The translations under genes and the position numbers were made by a program. 11,572 nt of DNA from positions 1-11,572 of the forward strand of contig QMOP01000022.1 in NCBI GenBank assembly GCA_003650255.1. Reading direction: 5' to 3'. The notes under the pieces are model-generated. The model was not told where the DNA came from and ran no database searches. It saw only the letters and a list, made by a program, of their open reading frames with translations. The DNA comes from Caldisericota bacterium (GTDB lineage Bacteria; CG03; B21-G15). Positions 6,024 through 11,572 of the stretch are shown in pieces (positions within the stretch are counted from its first letter, which is position 1; each line of letters opens with the position of its first letter).

Positions 6024-7157
6024 ATGGAAGCAAATCTTGATTTAAAAGGAATCTTTGAGAAGATAAAATCATTATCAATTTTTGGTAGTAAGGACCTTAT
6101 TGGTTTTGATATAGGAAATGCATCCTTAAAAGCAATTTATCTTAAAAAGGAACAGGAAGGCTGGAGGGTGGTTGATTATTTTTATGAAGAACTTTCTCCT
6201 GCTTTAAGAAAGGATATAACGAGTCCTGAAAGAAGAGAGGAAATTTTAAAGAAATTAAAGAATGTATTTTCAACTAAATTCTCAAAAGTGAAAAAGGTTG
6301 CAACAAGTGTAAGTGGAAATCAGGTTATCGTAAGAAATGTTAAATTTCCAAAAATGGCTCCACAGGACCTTGAAAAGACAATTCAGTATGAGGCCGAACC
6401 ATATATTGCTTTTGATATAAGAGATGTTTATCTTTCTACACATATTTTAAAGGATGTCATTGAAGAGGAACAACCAAAAATGGAGACAATTCTTGTTGCT
6501 GCAAAGAGGGATTTTATAGATGATAGAATAAGTATATTTCAGGAGGCAGGAGTTATGCCTGTTATAATTGATGTTGATGCTTTTGCTGTAATAAATCTTT
6601 ATGAAGCAAACTATGACAGTTTCTATGGAGAGAATATCCTTTTTCTTGATATAGGAGCAGGAACGACAAATCTGATAATAACTGAAAATGGTTATCCAAA
6701 GGTAGTAAGAGATTTATTTACAGGAAGTAATGAAATTACAAATTCTATAGCCACAGCTTTAAGGGTTGATTTTGAAGATGCTGAAGAACTAAAGAAAAAG
6801 TATGGTATTGTTTCAACACTTGAATTAGATGAAATGGAAAATCCAGATGAAGCAGAGCAGGTTTCAGGAATTATAACAAATTCAATAGATGATATTCTTT
6901 CAGATGCAAGAAGATCTCTTGATTACTTTAATACAATAAGCGAGACAGGTGGAGATGTTTCAAAAGTTGTTTTAAGTGGTGGTGGAGCGAAACTGAGAAA
7001 TCTTATTAATTACATTCATCTTCAATTGAATATTCCATGTGAGATAATAGACCCATGGAAAAACATATCCACAGAAGATTCATTTCTTAAGGAACACACT
7101 CCTGAGTTTGCTGTTGCCCTTGGTCTTTCATTGAGAAGAGAAAAAGATACAAGATGA
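6024..7157 (+). CDS. pilM: Type IV pilus assembly protein PilM, actin-like ATPase
   Basis: Cytoplasmic actin-like nucleotide-binding protein that recruits the N-terminal tail of PilN and links the pilus motor to the inner-membrane alignment complex. The 377 residues carry the actin-fold signatures: phosphate-1 loop GFDIGNASLKAI (27-38), phosphate-2 loop LDIGAGTTNLII (208-219) and adenosine motif VVLSGGGAKL (315-324). YEAEPYIAFD (122-131) is typical of PilM. Length is slightly above the usual 350. The extra residues are an N-terminal stretch of about 24 before the conserved LIGFDIG. Only AT-rich sequence precedes the ATG, with no ribosome binding site; a promoter candidate immediately upstream suggests near-leaderless translation. 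The 3' end overlaps pilN by four bases (ATGA). It heads the classic pilM-N-O-P order. Confidence 0.95.
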   Translation: MEANLDLKGIFEKIKSLSIFGSKDLIGFDIGNASLKAIYLKKEQEGWRVVDYFYEELSPALRKDITSPERREEILKKLKNVFSTKFSKVKKVATSVSGNQVIVRNVKFPKMAPQDLEKTIQYEAEPYIAFDIRDVYLSTHILKDVIEEEQPKMETILVAAKRDFIDDRISIFQEAGVMPVIIDVDAFAVINLYEANYDSFYGENILFLDIGAGTTNLIITENGYPKVVRDLFTGSNEITNSIATALRVDFEDAEELKKKYGIVSTLELDEMENPDEAEQVSGIITNSIDDILSDARRSLDYFNTISETGGDVSKVVLSGGGAKLRNLINYIHLQLNIPCEIIDPWKNISTEDSFLKEHTPEFAVALGLSLRREKDTR

Positions 7158-7726
7158 TAAGAATAAATCTTCTCCCAAAAGAGATTGAGAAGAAAGCAGC
7201 AGTTAAAGAAAGGATTATTCTTGCGGGAATTGCAGGTGTTCTCGTCCTTTTGATATTTTTTGGAATATGGTTTTTAAAGTTTGCTCAGGTAAAAAAACTT
7301 GAAAAAGAGGTAAGAAAACTTGATAGTGAATTAAAGAAAATAGAAGATAAGGCAAAAAAGGTTGATGAGGTAGAGAGAAATAAAAAGATATTAAGTGAGA
7401 GGTTGAAGGTTATAAATTCTCTTCTTGCTTCTCGTCTTGACTATCCAAAATTGATGGAGACAATTACAAGGCCTGATATATTACCTCCAAGAGTATGGAT
7501 TACAGGGATGAGTACGAAGACATCATCGGATAAGATTGAAATAACATTTCAGGTTCAGGCACTTGATAATTATGCAATTGCTGATTTTCTTACAAATCTT
7601 GATAAATCCAGAAGATTTGAGAATGTTGAATTAAGTGCAATAACAACAACAAAGGTTGAAGATACTCCTGTAAGAACCTTTTCAATAAAATGTTTTTATA
7701 AACCTGAAAGAGGAAAGAATGCCTGA
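7154..7726 (+). CDS. pilN: Type IV pilus inner-membrane protein PilN
   Basis: Bitopic inner-membrane protein that binds PilM through its cytoplasmic tail and pairs with PilO in the periplasm. The 190 residues begin with the hallmark INLLP (residues 4-8), the PilM-binding peptide. A single membrane segment follows (about 21-43), then a charged coiled coil (45-88, KLEKEVRKLDSELKKIEDKA region), then a periplasmic alpha/beta domain (about 100-185, including PPRVWITGM and the repeated beta-strand pattern). Size and layout are normal for the family. It overlaps pilM by four bases and pilO by eight, so translational coupling is likely; upstream purine runs give only a weak ribosome binding site. Confidence 0.92.
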   Translation: MIRINLLPKEIEKKAAVKERIILAGIAGVLVLLIFFGIWFLKFAQVKKLEKEVRKLDSELKKIEDKAKKVDEVERNKKILSERLKVINSLLASRLDYPKLMETITRPDILPPRVWITGMSTKTSSDKIEITFQVQALDNYAIADFLTNLDKSRRFENVELSAITTTKVEDTPVRTFSIKCFYKPERGKNA

Positions 7727-8276
7727 AAAAAAGCCCGTAACTCAACAGCAAAAAATAATGCTTGCAATTCTTGGTGTAATAGGGTTATTTGTTTTTTATA
7801 AAAGAGCATTTGCTCCTCTTGGTAAAAAAGCAAAACAGTATAAAGAGGAAATAAGGAAAAAAGAGCAGAGACTTGCACATATAAGGGCAAAGATTGCAAG
7901 ATTTGATGAACTTATGAGAGAATATGAAGAGTTGAAAAAGGAAGTGGAAATTGCTGAGAAAAAGCTTCCAAGAAAAAAGGAGATTCCAAAACTTTTGAAG
8001 AATATAACAGATATAGGAAGAAAATATGGAATAGATATAGACAATTTTAGACCAGCAGGTTCTTCAACAAAACAGAGTTATACAGAACATTATTTTGCTA
8101 TCAGTATAAAAAGCACGTATCATAAGATTGCTTCTTTCTTTGCTGAGATTGGACAGCAGGAGAGAATAATGAGTATAAAAGATTTAATTTTAAATCCTAA
8201 AAATCCAACTCCAGAGGATCCGACAGATATGCAGGCAAATTTTACTCTTGTTGTTTATACTTTTAAGGGGAAATAA
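7719..8276 (+). CDS. pilO: Type IV pilus inner-membrane protein PilO
   Basis: Bitopic partner of PilN in the alignment complex that bridges the inner membrane to the PilQ secretin through PilP. The 185 residues have a short cytoplasmic N-terminus, a membrane segment (about 12-28, IMLAILGVIGLFVFY), a lysine-rich coiled coil (35-82), then the ferredoxin-like periplasmic domain starting KKLPRKKEIPKLLKNITDIG. The spacing of LP, IPKLL and the GI-I-F element (104-110) is that seen in PilO proteins. AGAGGAAAG just before the ATG is a fair ribosome binding site located within pilN. The gene overlaps pilN by eight bases and shares one base with pilP (TAATG). Sequence similarity in this family is weak, so position and topology carry much of the assignment. 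Confidence 0.9.
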   Translation: MPEKKPVTQQQKIMLAILGVIGLFVFYKRAFAPLGKKAKQYKEEIRKKEQRLAHIRAKIARFDELMREYEELKKEVEIAEKKLPRKKEIPKLLKNITDIGRKYGIDIDNFRPAGSSTKQSYTEHYFAISIKSTYHKIASFFAEIGQQERIMSIKDLILNPKNPTPEDPTDMQANFTLVVYTFKGK

Positions 8277-8755
8277 TGAGAAGGTTTTTAATTTTAGTTT
8301 TTTCTTTATTTTTAGTTTTTTCCTGTGGAAAAAAGAGAAAAAGGGATACAACCCAGACGGTTTCACAGCAAAAAACATATTTTAAAAAGAAAGAGACAGT
8401 TAAAAAAGAGAAAAAAGAGGAAGAAATTTATGTTTATCAGGGCTATAAATATAGAAATCCTTTTTATCCTCTTGTTGGATCAACAGTTAAAAGAGAAACA
8501 AAACCAATTCAAGAACAGATTTCCGGTTTAAATATTGAGTCATTTGTTCTTCAGGGTATTATGATTGATAGTTCTGGAAAAAAGTATGCTCTTCTTCAGG
8601 GTTCAGATGGTTTGCCTTACACTTTAAAAGGAAGAAAATTATTTGGTCCTGATGGAAAAGTTGTTCCTGGAGTTGCTGGTTCTGTGATGGAGGAAAAGGT
8701 TATACTTATTAAGGGAGGGAAAACAGTTACTCTCTCCCTTCCAGAAAATCAATAA
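8276..8755 (+). CDS. pilP: Type IV pilus lipoprotein PilP
   Basis: Inner-membrane-anchored lipoprotein that joins PilN-PilO to the PilQ secretin. The 159 residues start with a lipoprotein signal peptide: MRR, a hydrophobic core, then LVFSC with the lipidated cysteine at C17 (F at -2 is uncommon but tolerated). A long lysine- and glutamate-rich linker (18-50) precedes the conserved YRNPFYPL (59-66; PilP proteins carry R-D/N-PF here). The C-terminal beta-domain begins at FVLQGIMID (90-98) and runs through DGLPYTLKGRKLFG to VTLSLPE. The family is often a little longer (about 175). AAGGGG (8265-8270) is its ribosome binding site, inside pilO. A strong hairpin lies in the last codons (8711-8740). 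Confidence 0.9.
   Translation: MRRFLILVFSLFLVFSCGKKRKRDTTQTVSQQKTYFKKKETVKKEKKEEEIYVYQGYKYRNPFYPLVGSTVKRETKPIQEQISGLNIESFVLQGIMIDSSGKKYALLQGSDGLPYTLKGRKLFGPDGKVVPGVAGSVMEEKVILIKGGKTVTLSLPENQ
8711..8740 (+). other. 10-bp stem-loop in the 3' end of pilP
   Basis: AAGGGAGGGA (8711-8720) pairs with TCTCTCCCTT (8731-8740) over ten positions, with a single G-U wobble, around a ten-base loop. It ends 12 bases before the pilP stop codon. No run of T follows, so it is not a standard intrinsic terminator. A second, weaker AT-only dyad, ATAATTT/AAATTAT with a three-base loop, lies just after the stop (8759-8775). Together they could slow transcription or protect the 3' end of a pilMNOP mRNA; the stem could equally be chance in a lysine/serine-rich coding stretch. 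Confidence 0.45.
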
Positions 8756-8791
8756 ATTATAATTTTACAAATTATGCCAAAAAATAAAACC

Positions 8792-8820
8792 TTGACAAAT
8801 TTAGACAATTGATGTATACT
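8792..8820 (+). promoter_or_regulatory. Strong sigma-70-type promoter before the small MerR-type gene and pilQ
   Basis: TTGACA (8792-8797, perfect) is separated by 17 bases from TATACT (8815-8820, five of six). It lies in the only sizeable non-coding gap of the window (8756-8857) and would start transcription near 8826-8827, leaving a leader of about 31 bases containing GGGAGG (8847-8852), five bases before the ATG. The spacer is the normal 17 bases, not the 19-20 of classic MerR-activated promoters, so it should work without a DNA-twisting activator. Confidence 0.8.
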
Positions 8821-8830
8821 ATATAACAAT
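8794..8830 (+). promoter_or_regulatory. Candidate operator: phased ACAA(A/T) direct repeats and an imperfect dyad over the promoter
   Basis: On the plus strand GACAAATT (8794-8801) and GACAATT (8804-8810) are exactly 10 bases apart, and ACAAT recurs at 8826-8830, 21 bases further, so all three lie on about the same helix face. Another ACAAATT is at 8767. Separately, 8809-8829 is an imperfect 21-base dyad centred on C8819, with arms TTGATGTATA and TATATAACAA matching at eight of ten positions, covering the -10 box. Either could be a binding site for the regulator encoded 30 bases downstream. High A+T makes chance matches easier. Confidence 0.35.
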
Positions 8831-8857
8831 ATCAGAAGGTGTCTGGGGGAGGTTGAG

Positions 8858-9049
8858 ATGGCTGAAAAGAAGAAATTTTACACAGCAAAAGAAGCGTCTG
8901 AGATGCTCGGAATATCAAAGCAGACACTGATAAGATATGAAAAAAGGGGATTTTTTCCGAAGCCAAAGAGAAATGCAATCAATGGGTGGAGAGAATACAC
9001 ACTTGAGGAGATAGAGAAGTTGAAAAAGATAATGGGAAGAAGTAATTAA
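8858..9049 (+). CDS. Small stand-alone MerR-type winged-helix DNA-binding protein
   Basis: A 63-residue protein that is only the DNA-binding domain of the MerR superfamily. The helix-turn-helix is YTAKEASEMLGISKQTLIRY (8-27), followed by EKRGFFPKPKR and the wing RNAINGWREYT (38-48) and a final helix LEEIEKLKKIM (49-59). There is no effector domain and no long coiled-coil dimerisation helix, so it is not a classic metal or drug sensor. Known single-domain relatives include the actinobacterial regulator BldC, which binds direct repeats cooperatively, and phage excisionase-like proteins. It has its own promoter and ribosome binding site and lies 13 bases before pilQ, so a regulatory role on pilQ expression is the simplest inference. 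No phage or integrase gene is nearby to support an excisionase role. Target unknown. Confidence 0.85.
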   Translation: MAEKKKFYTAKEASEMLGISKQTLIRYEKRGFFPKPKRNAINGWREYTLEEIEKLKKIMGRSN

Positions 9050-9062
9050 AAGGAGAGAAAAA

Positions 9063-10922
9063 ATGAAAAGAAAAATTTTAGTTATTTTAATTCTGATTGT
9101 TTTTTCGGTAGTTTATTCTCAGAAAAAAAATTTTCAGGAAATTAATTCAATCAACTATTCTCAAGAGAAAGAGAAGTTTATTCTCTCTCTTGGAATTACA
9201 GGTCCTGTAAACTATTATGTTTTTAAGGTTTCAAATCCACCAAGACTTGTTATTGAAATGTCCTCAACACTTTATTCACTTCCTAAGAAAGAGTATTCTG
9301 TAAATAGTCCTTATATCAAAAAAATAAGGGGAGGACAGTATAAGGATGATCCTGTTAAAATTTCAAGGATTGTTCTTGATTTGAAAAAAGATGTTTTTTA
9401 TGATGCAATTTCAAATGGAAGAAGTATTATTTTTGCAATATCTGATAAGAAAGAATTGGCAAAGGTTGAGATAAAACCGAGGGTTCCTGAAGCAGAAAAG
9501 GTTATTGCAAAACTTCCAGAGAAGAAAAGGAAAAAGATAAGGATAAGAAGGAATATTCCTACAGAAGAACATCTTGAACTTATAAGAAAGATAAGGGAAG
9601 GGGAGAAAAAGGAAAAACTTAAGAAAAAAGAGAAAGTTGAAAGAAGGAAGAGAGGGATTGTTTCTTTAAGTGAGAAGAGGATCAGCGTTAATTTTTACGA
9701 GGCTGATATAAGAAATGTTCTTGATTTTATAGCACAACAGGCAGGAGTTAATTTTGTATATGGGCCTGATGTGCAGGGAAACATAACAATTAAGTTGAGG
9801 GATGTAAAATTTGATGATGCTTTTAGGATTATTTTGAAAATGTCAGGTCTTGTTGCAGAAAGAGAGGCAGATAATATTATAAGGATAATAACCCCAGCAC
9901 AATTAAAAAAAGAGAGAGCAGAAGCAGTTACATTTACAAGAATTATTCCTTTGAGATTTGCAAGGGCTCAGGATGTTCAAAAACAACTTCAGACAATAAC
10001 AATTGAGGGAGTTAAGGCAACAATAGGAATAGATGAGACAACAAACAGTTTAATTATTACAGCAACACAGGATGCTCTAAAAAAGTATGAGGAGTTAATA
10101 AAATATTTTGATAGAAAACCAAGGCAAGTTTTAATTGAGGCAAAGATTGTTGAGGTTGATTATTCTAATTCTCTTGACCTTGGAATATCATGGCAGGGTG
10201 TTTTTGGTCCAAAAGAGGCAACAAGTGGAAATATAGAGAGAAATATTGGAGATGGAACAGTTAAATATGAGTGGGATGAATCACAGCAGAGTTATAAAGG
10301 AGAAACAGGAACAGGAAAAATAGAGACACAGGGAATAACTCCACCTGTATATTTTGGAGGAGGAGCAGTTTCATCTCAGGGATTATTCTTTAATGTTGGT
10401 GGAGTTTATGACAGAGCACTTCTTGAAGCAGCACTTGCTGCTCTTGCAACAAAAGGAAAAGCAAAGATCCTTTCAAATCCAAAAGTTGTTGCAATGAACA
10501 ATGAGCAGGCATATATTCTTTCAGGAGAACAGGTTCCATATACTCAGACAACAGTAACTCCTACAGGAACAACGCAGTCCACAAGTTTTACAGATGTCGG
10601 AATAAAACTCACAGTAACTCCTACAATAAATTCAGATGAGTATGTAACACTTGAAATACAGCCAGAGGTAAGCACTGTAAGGCAGTTTTTACCAGAAGGA
10701 CCATGGATTGTTACAAGGCAGGCAACAACAAAGGTTATGGTTAAGGATGGAGATACGATTGTTATAGGAGGACTTATAAGGGAAGAGGAACTTGAATCAA
10801 TGCAGGGGGTTCCATTTCTCTCAGAACTGCCAATACTTGGCTATCTTTTCAAGAGGCATCAACAGACAAAAGATAGAGTTGAACTTCTTGTATTCATTAC
10901 TCCTCATATTTTAAAGTTTTGA
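9063..10922 (+). CDS. pilQ: Type IV pilus secretin PilQ
   Basis: Outer-membrane multimeric channel through which the pilus passes. The 619 residues begin with a signal peptide (1-19, MKRKILVILILIVFSVVYS). An AMIN domain (about 26-128), which binds peptidoglycan in related proteins, comes next; only one copy is seen where many PilQ proteins have two. A very basic, probably flexible linker (153-198) follows. Then come the N0/STN domain (206-278, INV-type start ISVNFYEADIRNVL), an N1 secretin_N domain (288-350), and the secretin domain (about 355-619). The secretin signature is present: VPYTQTTVTPTGT (491-503), STSFTDVGIKLTVTP (506-520), and the end GVPFLSELPILGYLF (582-596), VELLVFITPHIL (606-617). 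AAAGGAGAG precedes the ATG by six bases. No C-terminal extension for a pilotin is evident. It overlaps the next gene by four bases. Confidence 0.96.
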   Translation: MKRKILVILILIVFSVVYSQKKNFQEINSINYSQEKEKFILSLGITGPVNYYVFKVSNPPRLVIEMSSTLYSLPKKEYSVNSPYIKKIRGGQYKDDPVKISRIVLDLKKDVFYDAISNGRSIIFAISDKKELAKVEIKPRVPEAEKVIAKLPEKKRKKIRIRRNIPTEEHLELIRKIREGEKKEKLKKKEKVERRKRGIVSLSEKRISVNFYEADIRNVLDFIAQQAGVNFVYGPDVQGNITIKLRDVKFDDAFRIILKMSGLVAEREADNIIRIITPAQLKKERAEAVTFTRIIPLRFARAQDVQKQLQTITIEGVKATIGIDETTNSLIITATQDALKKYEELIKYFDRKPRQVLIEAKIVEVDYSNSLDLGISWQGVFGPKEATSGNIERNIGDGTVKYEWDESQQSYKGETGTGKIETQGITPPVYFGGGAVSSQGLFFNVGGVYDRALLEAALAALATKGKAKILSNPKVVAMNNEQAYILSGEQVPYTQTTVTPTGTTQSTSFTDVGIKLTVTPTINSDEYVTLEIQPEVSTVRQFLPEGPWIVTRQATTKVMVKDGDTIVIGGLIREEELESMQGVPFLSELPILGYLFKRHQQTKDRVELLVFITPHILKF

Positions 10923-11530
10923 GTAGTATAGATCTTTTAAAAGAAGCAAAGAATTTAAGAGAAATCGGTGATATTGATGGTGCAATCCATCTTTATCAGA
11001 AAGTATTAAAAGAGGAAAGAGAAAATTTATCTGCTTTATATGGAATTTCATTCTGTTATTATGAGAAAGGAAAGAAGGAAAGTGAGAATGCATTCTTTGA
11101 ACTTTCATTTAATAACCTTCTTAAAATAATAAAAAGAGACCCTGATTTCGTGGAGGCACATAATTTAATAATTGATGTTGCAAGAAGATTGTCAAAACTT
11201 GGTGATTTGAGTAAAATTTACAACTCTTTAAAAGAGACATTTCCCGAGGAGAAAAGAAAAATTATTGAGGAGAATTTAAAAAAGATTCATGCAATATCAG
11301 AACTTTTAATTCCAGAGGTAAAACCAGAAGGAAGAAAATCCGAAGGGTGTCTTGGAAAATTGATTCTTGATTTTCTTCTTCCAGTATCAGGAGTAATTCT
11401 TATTTTGCTTTCAAAATTTGCTCCTGAAAGATTTTCAGTATTTTTTTTCCCAGGAGTTTCTGTTTTAATCTTTTACATTTTACTTAAAATTACGCTACTT
11501 ATCTTTTTAAGAAAAAAATCCAGATGGTAA
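10919..11530 (+). CDS. TPR protein with two C-terminal membrane segments, function unknown
   Basis: The 203-residue product has an N-terminal tetratricopeptide-like region: LLKEAKNLREIGDIDGAIHLYQKVLKEERENLSALYGIS (6-44) fits one TPR repeat plus the start of a second. Helical segments NLLKIIKRDPDFVEAHNLIIDVARRLSKLGDLSKIYNSL (66-104) fit another pair. A short linker leads to two hydrophobic segments (about 146-166 and 172-197) and the end LRKKSRW, so both ends are probably cytoplasmic with the TPRs at the inner face. I do not recognise a named family. TPR proteins such as PilF/PilW assist PilQ assembly, but those are outer-membrane lipoproteins, and this one has neither signal peptide nor lipobox. 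The start is TTG overlapping the pilQ TGA, with no ribosome binding site; no other ordinary start lies near, so coupling to pilQ is inferred. Confidence 0.7.
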   Translation: MSSIDLLKEAKNLREIGDIDGAIHLYQKVLKEERENLSALYGISFCYYEKGKKESENAFFELSFNNLLKIIKRDPDFVEAHNLIIDVARRLSKLGDLSKIYNSLKETFPEEKRKIIEENLKKIHAISELLIPEVKPEGRKSEGCLGKLILDFLLPVSGVILILLSKFAPERFSVFFFPGVSVLIFYILLKITLLIFLRKKSRW

Positions 11531-11572
11531 TCTATCCAGTTCTCCTTTCCTCTCTTTATAAAGGTGGAATTG
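11524..11572 (+). CDS. Start of a possible further gene, truncated by the window end
   Basis: An ATG at 11524 overlaps the stop of the TPR gene by seven bases and opens a frame that stays free of stops to the end of the window, reading MVIYPVLLSSLYKGGI. The overlap style matches the other genes of the operon, but there is no clear ribosome binding site and 16 codons are too few to identify a product. The alternative is that 11531-11572 is a non-coding gap ending with AAAGGTGG (11560-11567), which could itself be the ribosome binding site of a later start. Confidence 0.35.
   Translation, partial: MVIYPVLLSSLYKGGI

Noticed and set aside
8858..9049. The small MerR-type gene as a phage excisionase marking a mobile element
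   Set aside because: No integrase, attachment repeats or phage genes are near, and the surrounding pil order is intact; a regulatory role is simpler.
10551..10625. A 15-base perfect direct repeat, ACAGTAACTCCTACA, at 10551-10565 and 10611-10625
   Set aside because: Both copies are in frame within pilQ and encode TVTPT in conserved secretin strands; the identity follows from similar protein sequence and codon bias.
11531..11572. Hairpin CCTTT (11544-11548) with AAAGG (11560-11564) as a terminator
   Set aside because: Only five clean pairs, no T-run is visible before the window ends, and an open reading frame spans it.

Overview
The window is one unbroken run of plus-strand genes from a low-GC (about one third G+C by eye), Gram-negative-type (diderm) bacterium. 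The diderm assignment rests on lipid A genes (lpxC fused to fabZ, and lpxA) together with an outer-membrane secretin of the type IV pilus. Arginine is written almost entirely with AGA/AGG, and isoleucine often with ATA. I cannot name the phylum. A fused LpxC-FabZ is known from Bacteroidetes and several other diderm lineages, and the rest would suit an uncultivated lineage. No transposase, CRISPR array, tRNA or rRNA gene is visible.

Region 1 (1-6001) is an envelope-precursor cluster: the 3' part of a polyprenyl-phosphate sugar phosphotransferase, an NAD-dependent sugar epimerase/dehydratase, a sugar-1-phosphate nucleotidyltransferase, S-adenosylmethionine synthetase (metK), an LpxC-FabZ fusion and LpxA. 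The first three supply nucleotide sugars and start a lipid-linked glycan. The last two start lipid A. metK is the odd member. Two short gaps in this cluster hold tandem arrays of 7-base units with unrelated sequences (967-1010 and 2686-2713). The first array is read through by a 15-codon mini-ORF that takes the only good ribosome binding site before the epimerase.

Region 2 (5985-8755) is pilM-pilN-pilO-pilP, tightly overlapping and encoding the inner-membrane alignment complex of a type IV pilus. A TTGACA-N17-TAAAAT promoter candidate lies across the end of lpxA. It would start transcription about four bases before the pilM ATG, which would explain why pilM has no Shine-Dalgarno sequence.

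Region 3 (8756-11572) begins with a very good TTGACA-N17-TATACT promoter. It precedes a 63-residue stand-alone MerR-type DNA-binding protein, then the PilQ secretin, then an unnamed TPR protein with two C-terminal membrane segments, then the first codons of another reading frame that runs off the window. The promoter carries same-strand ACAA(A/T) repeats at about helical spacing and an imperfect dyad over the -10 box, so the small regulator may control its own transcript and hence pilQ. pilA, pilB, pilC and pilT are not in the window.

The most interesting items are the two unrelated heptad arrays, the mini-ORF that may relay translation to the epimerase, the near-leaderless pilM promoter, and the lone MerR-type regulator inserted into a pil operon. 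No wholly new multi-gene system is evident. The genes themselves are mostly well-known families.
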